Shown piece after piece: positions 63,216-64,000 of a stretch of DNA of 64,000 nt. The DNA comes from Deltaproteobacteria bacterium (lineage in GTDB: Bacteria > Desulfobacterota > Syntrophorhabdia > Syntrophorhabdales > Syntrophorhabdaceae). The stretch lies in contig JAKORG010000045.1 in the NCBI GenBank assembly GCA_029777945.1, forward strand, positions 1-64,000. Direction: 5' to 3'. The position numbers and the translations under genes are program-made. The notes beneath the pieces are model-generated. The model was not told the origin of the DNA. It searched no databases and saw nothing but the letters and a program-made list of their open reading frames with translations. Position 1 is the stretch's first letter. Every line of letters starts with the position of its first letter.

Positions 63216-63533
63216 ATGGAAAGGATTTATGTACATAGCAAAAACGGTAATAATTATGCAACATCTTATTCTTATAAAGATAAAAAGTCAATGATCTTAT
63301 ATATATTGTGCATTTTTATACTTGCCATTTCGTATTTTATTTTAAGGATGTTAACGGCTGAACTAAGGGAAGACTTGATATTTCAGCTCTCAAAGGAAAG
63401 GGAGATTATAAAAACAAACCAGAGTTTAAAAATAGAACTTTCCGGGATTACAAAAAAAAGGTATTTAGAGCTTAAGGCCATGGAAATCGGCCTTAAAAAA
63501 CCAAAAGAAGAGGAGGTTGTGGTATTGAGATGA
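63216..63533 (+). CDS. ftsL: FtsL-like cell division protein
   Basis: The 105-residue protein has a basic N-terminal tail, one membrane helix (ILYILCIFILAISYFIL, about 27-43) and a periplasmic coiled-coil-like part (REIIKTNQSLKIELSGITKKRYLELKAMEIGL), the topology and size of FtsL. Sequence identity in this family is always low, so the call leans on its position after rsmH. It would bridge FtsB/FtsQ and FtsWI in the divisome. Its stop overlaps the next ATG (ATGA). Confidence 0.75.
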   Translation: MERIYVHSKNGNNYATSYSYKDKKSMILYILCIFILAISYFILRMLTAELREDLIFQLSKEREIIKTNQSLKIELSGITKKRYLELKAMEIGLKKPKEEEVVVLR

Positions 63534-64000
63534 ATAAAAAGGCTAAAAGAAGGGCCTTTTTTATCTGCCTTGCCATATGCCTTATGAACTTATCCTTAGC
63601 TATTAAGATAACGGAAAGGTTTAATATAAAAAGAATTTCTGACCAAGTGCATCACGAAGCCAGTGGCCTTAGCATTGTAGCTGCAAAGACACAGGAAGGA
63701 AAACAAAACGACCTGATTGAAGAGAAAAAAGGAGAGATAAAAGAGGTCCAGGCAGTAGAGGTCAAAAAGTCAATAGAAGCCAAAGACATAAAGGTTAGTT
63801 TAAAAAACGAAGACAACGAGATAGAGCCCATGTTTTTTATCACCGTCCTCATAGTGTGCCATATGATTAAAAATAAGGTATTAGACAGGGATGTGCTTAT
63901 ACCGTCTTCTAATAACACATGGAAAAAACCCTTTCAAATTTTAAAGGATAAGGACAGGGAAGGTATAAAAAATATTTCAAACATGATAGGTAAAGGGGTA
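63530..64000 (+). CDS. Membrane-anchored protein of unknown family (cut by window end)
   Basis: The frame stays open from ATG 63530 to the window edge (157 codons). It has a basic start (MNKKAKRRAFF), one hydrophobic helix (about 10-25) and a charged Lys/Glu-rich linker (about 60-95). A less charged segment follows (EPMFFITVLIVCHMIKNKVLDRDVLIP), then more charged sequence. Its ATGA overlap with ftsL places it where ftsI/pbp usually stands, but no PBP dimerisation motif is visible in the part seen. It may be a long N-terminal extension of a PBP or an extra divisome protein. Confidence 0.6.
   Translation, partial: MNKKAKRRAFFICLAICLMNLSLAIKITERFNIKRISDQVHHEASGLSIVAAKTQEGKQNDLIEEKKGEIKEVQAVEVKKSIEAKDIKVSLKNEDNEIEPMFFITVLIVCHMIKNKVLDRDVLIPSSNNTWKKPFQILKDKDREGIKNISNMIGKGV

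Overview
This is a chromosomal window from an AT-rich, Gram-negative, very probably anaerobic bacterium. The Gram-negative call rests on a TonB-dependent outer-membrane receptor, periplasmic binding proteins and an ArnD-like deacetylase. The anaerobic call rests on many Fe-S redox subunits, a HydB-type NADH module joined to NfnAB, ADP-forming acyl-CoA synthetase, a radical SAM enzyme, selA, NikR-controlled nickel uptake, TAXI-TRAP and OFA-type organic-acid transporters. The mix of NtrC/sigma-54 control, LIV transporters and TAXI-TRAP is most like Desulfobacterota (former Deltaproteobacteria) or a neighbouring phylum. That placement is inference. I see no insertion sequence, prophage or CRISPR array.

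Layout. 1-6.6 kb (minus): a branched-chain amino-acid-type ABC transporter (livG partial, livM, livH, binding protein) behind a clear sigma-54 promoter, next to a histidine kinase, an NtrC-type regulator and a free-standing Fis-type DNA-binding protein. 6.9-13.7 kb (plus): five overlapping genes nuoE-nuoF-nuoG-nfnA-nfnB, a probable flavin-based electron-bifurcating transhydrogenase of unusual composition. 13.7-15.5 kb: NAD+ synthetase whose glutaminase cysteine is replaced by serine. 15.6-21.3 kb: nikR, TonB receptor, a Znu-type ABC transporter and a methyltransferase, with tandem NikR-like operators. 21.3-26.3 kb: thioesterase, selA, pseudouridine synthase, spermidine-synthase-like membrane protein, tRNA-Gly(CCC). 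26.4-33.4 kb: CDF cation transporter, a photolyase/TspO/flavin-protein group, an OFA transporter, and a cation/proton antiporter behind a fluoride riboswitch. 33.8-37 kb: TIM-barrel isomerase and an ADP-forming acyl-CoA synthetase whose alpha gene is frameshifted in a run of eight G. 37-46 kb: thioredoxin-like protein, HemW-like radical SAM protein, TAXI-TRAP transporter, QueG-like protein, mnmG, HD protein, CGGC protein. 46-55 kb: orphan DppC permease and secreted cyclase-repeat protein, MFS exporter, cysteine synthase, DUF89 protein, DnaJ-like protein with an unknown coupled partner, and groES-groEL behind a sigma-70 promoter with a CIRCE-like operator. 55-61.7 kb (minus): ArnD-like deacetylase, Zn alcohol dehydrogenase, CHASE2 adenylate cyclase, MetE-like protein, uvrC without the usual C-terminal HhH domain. 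61.8-64 kb: start of the division/cell-wall cluster (mraZ, rsmH, ftsL-like, and an unrecognised membrane-anchored protein cut by the window end).

The observations I value most are: the fluoride riboswitch (minus strand, about 33.60-33.64 kb) in front of the antiporter; the NuoEFG-NfnAB operon; the tandem NikR sites paired with an Arg-Gly-Ser DNA-contact strand; the Cys-to-Ser change in NadE; and the sigma-54 circuit that links the two-component system to the liv operon.
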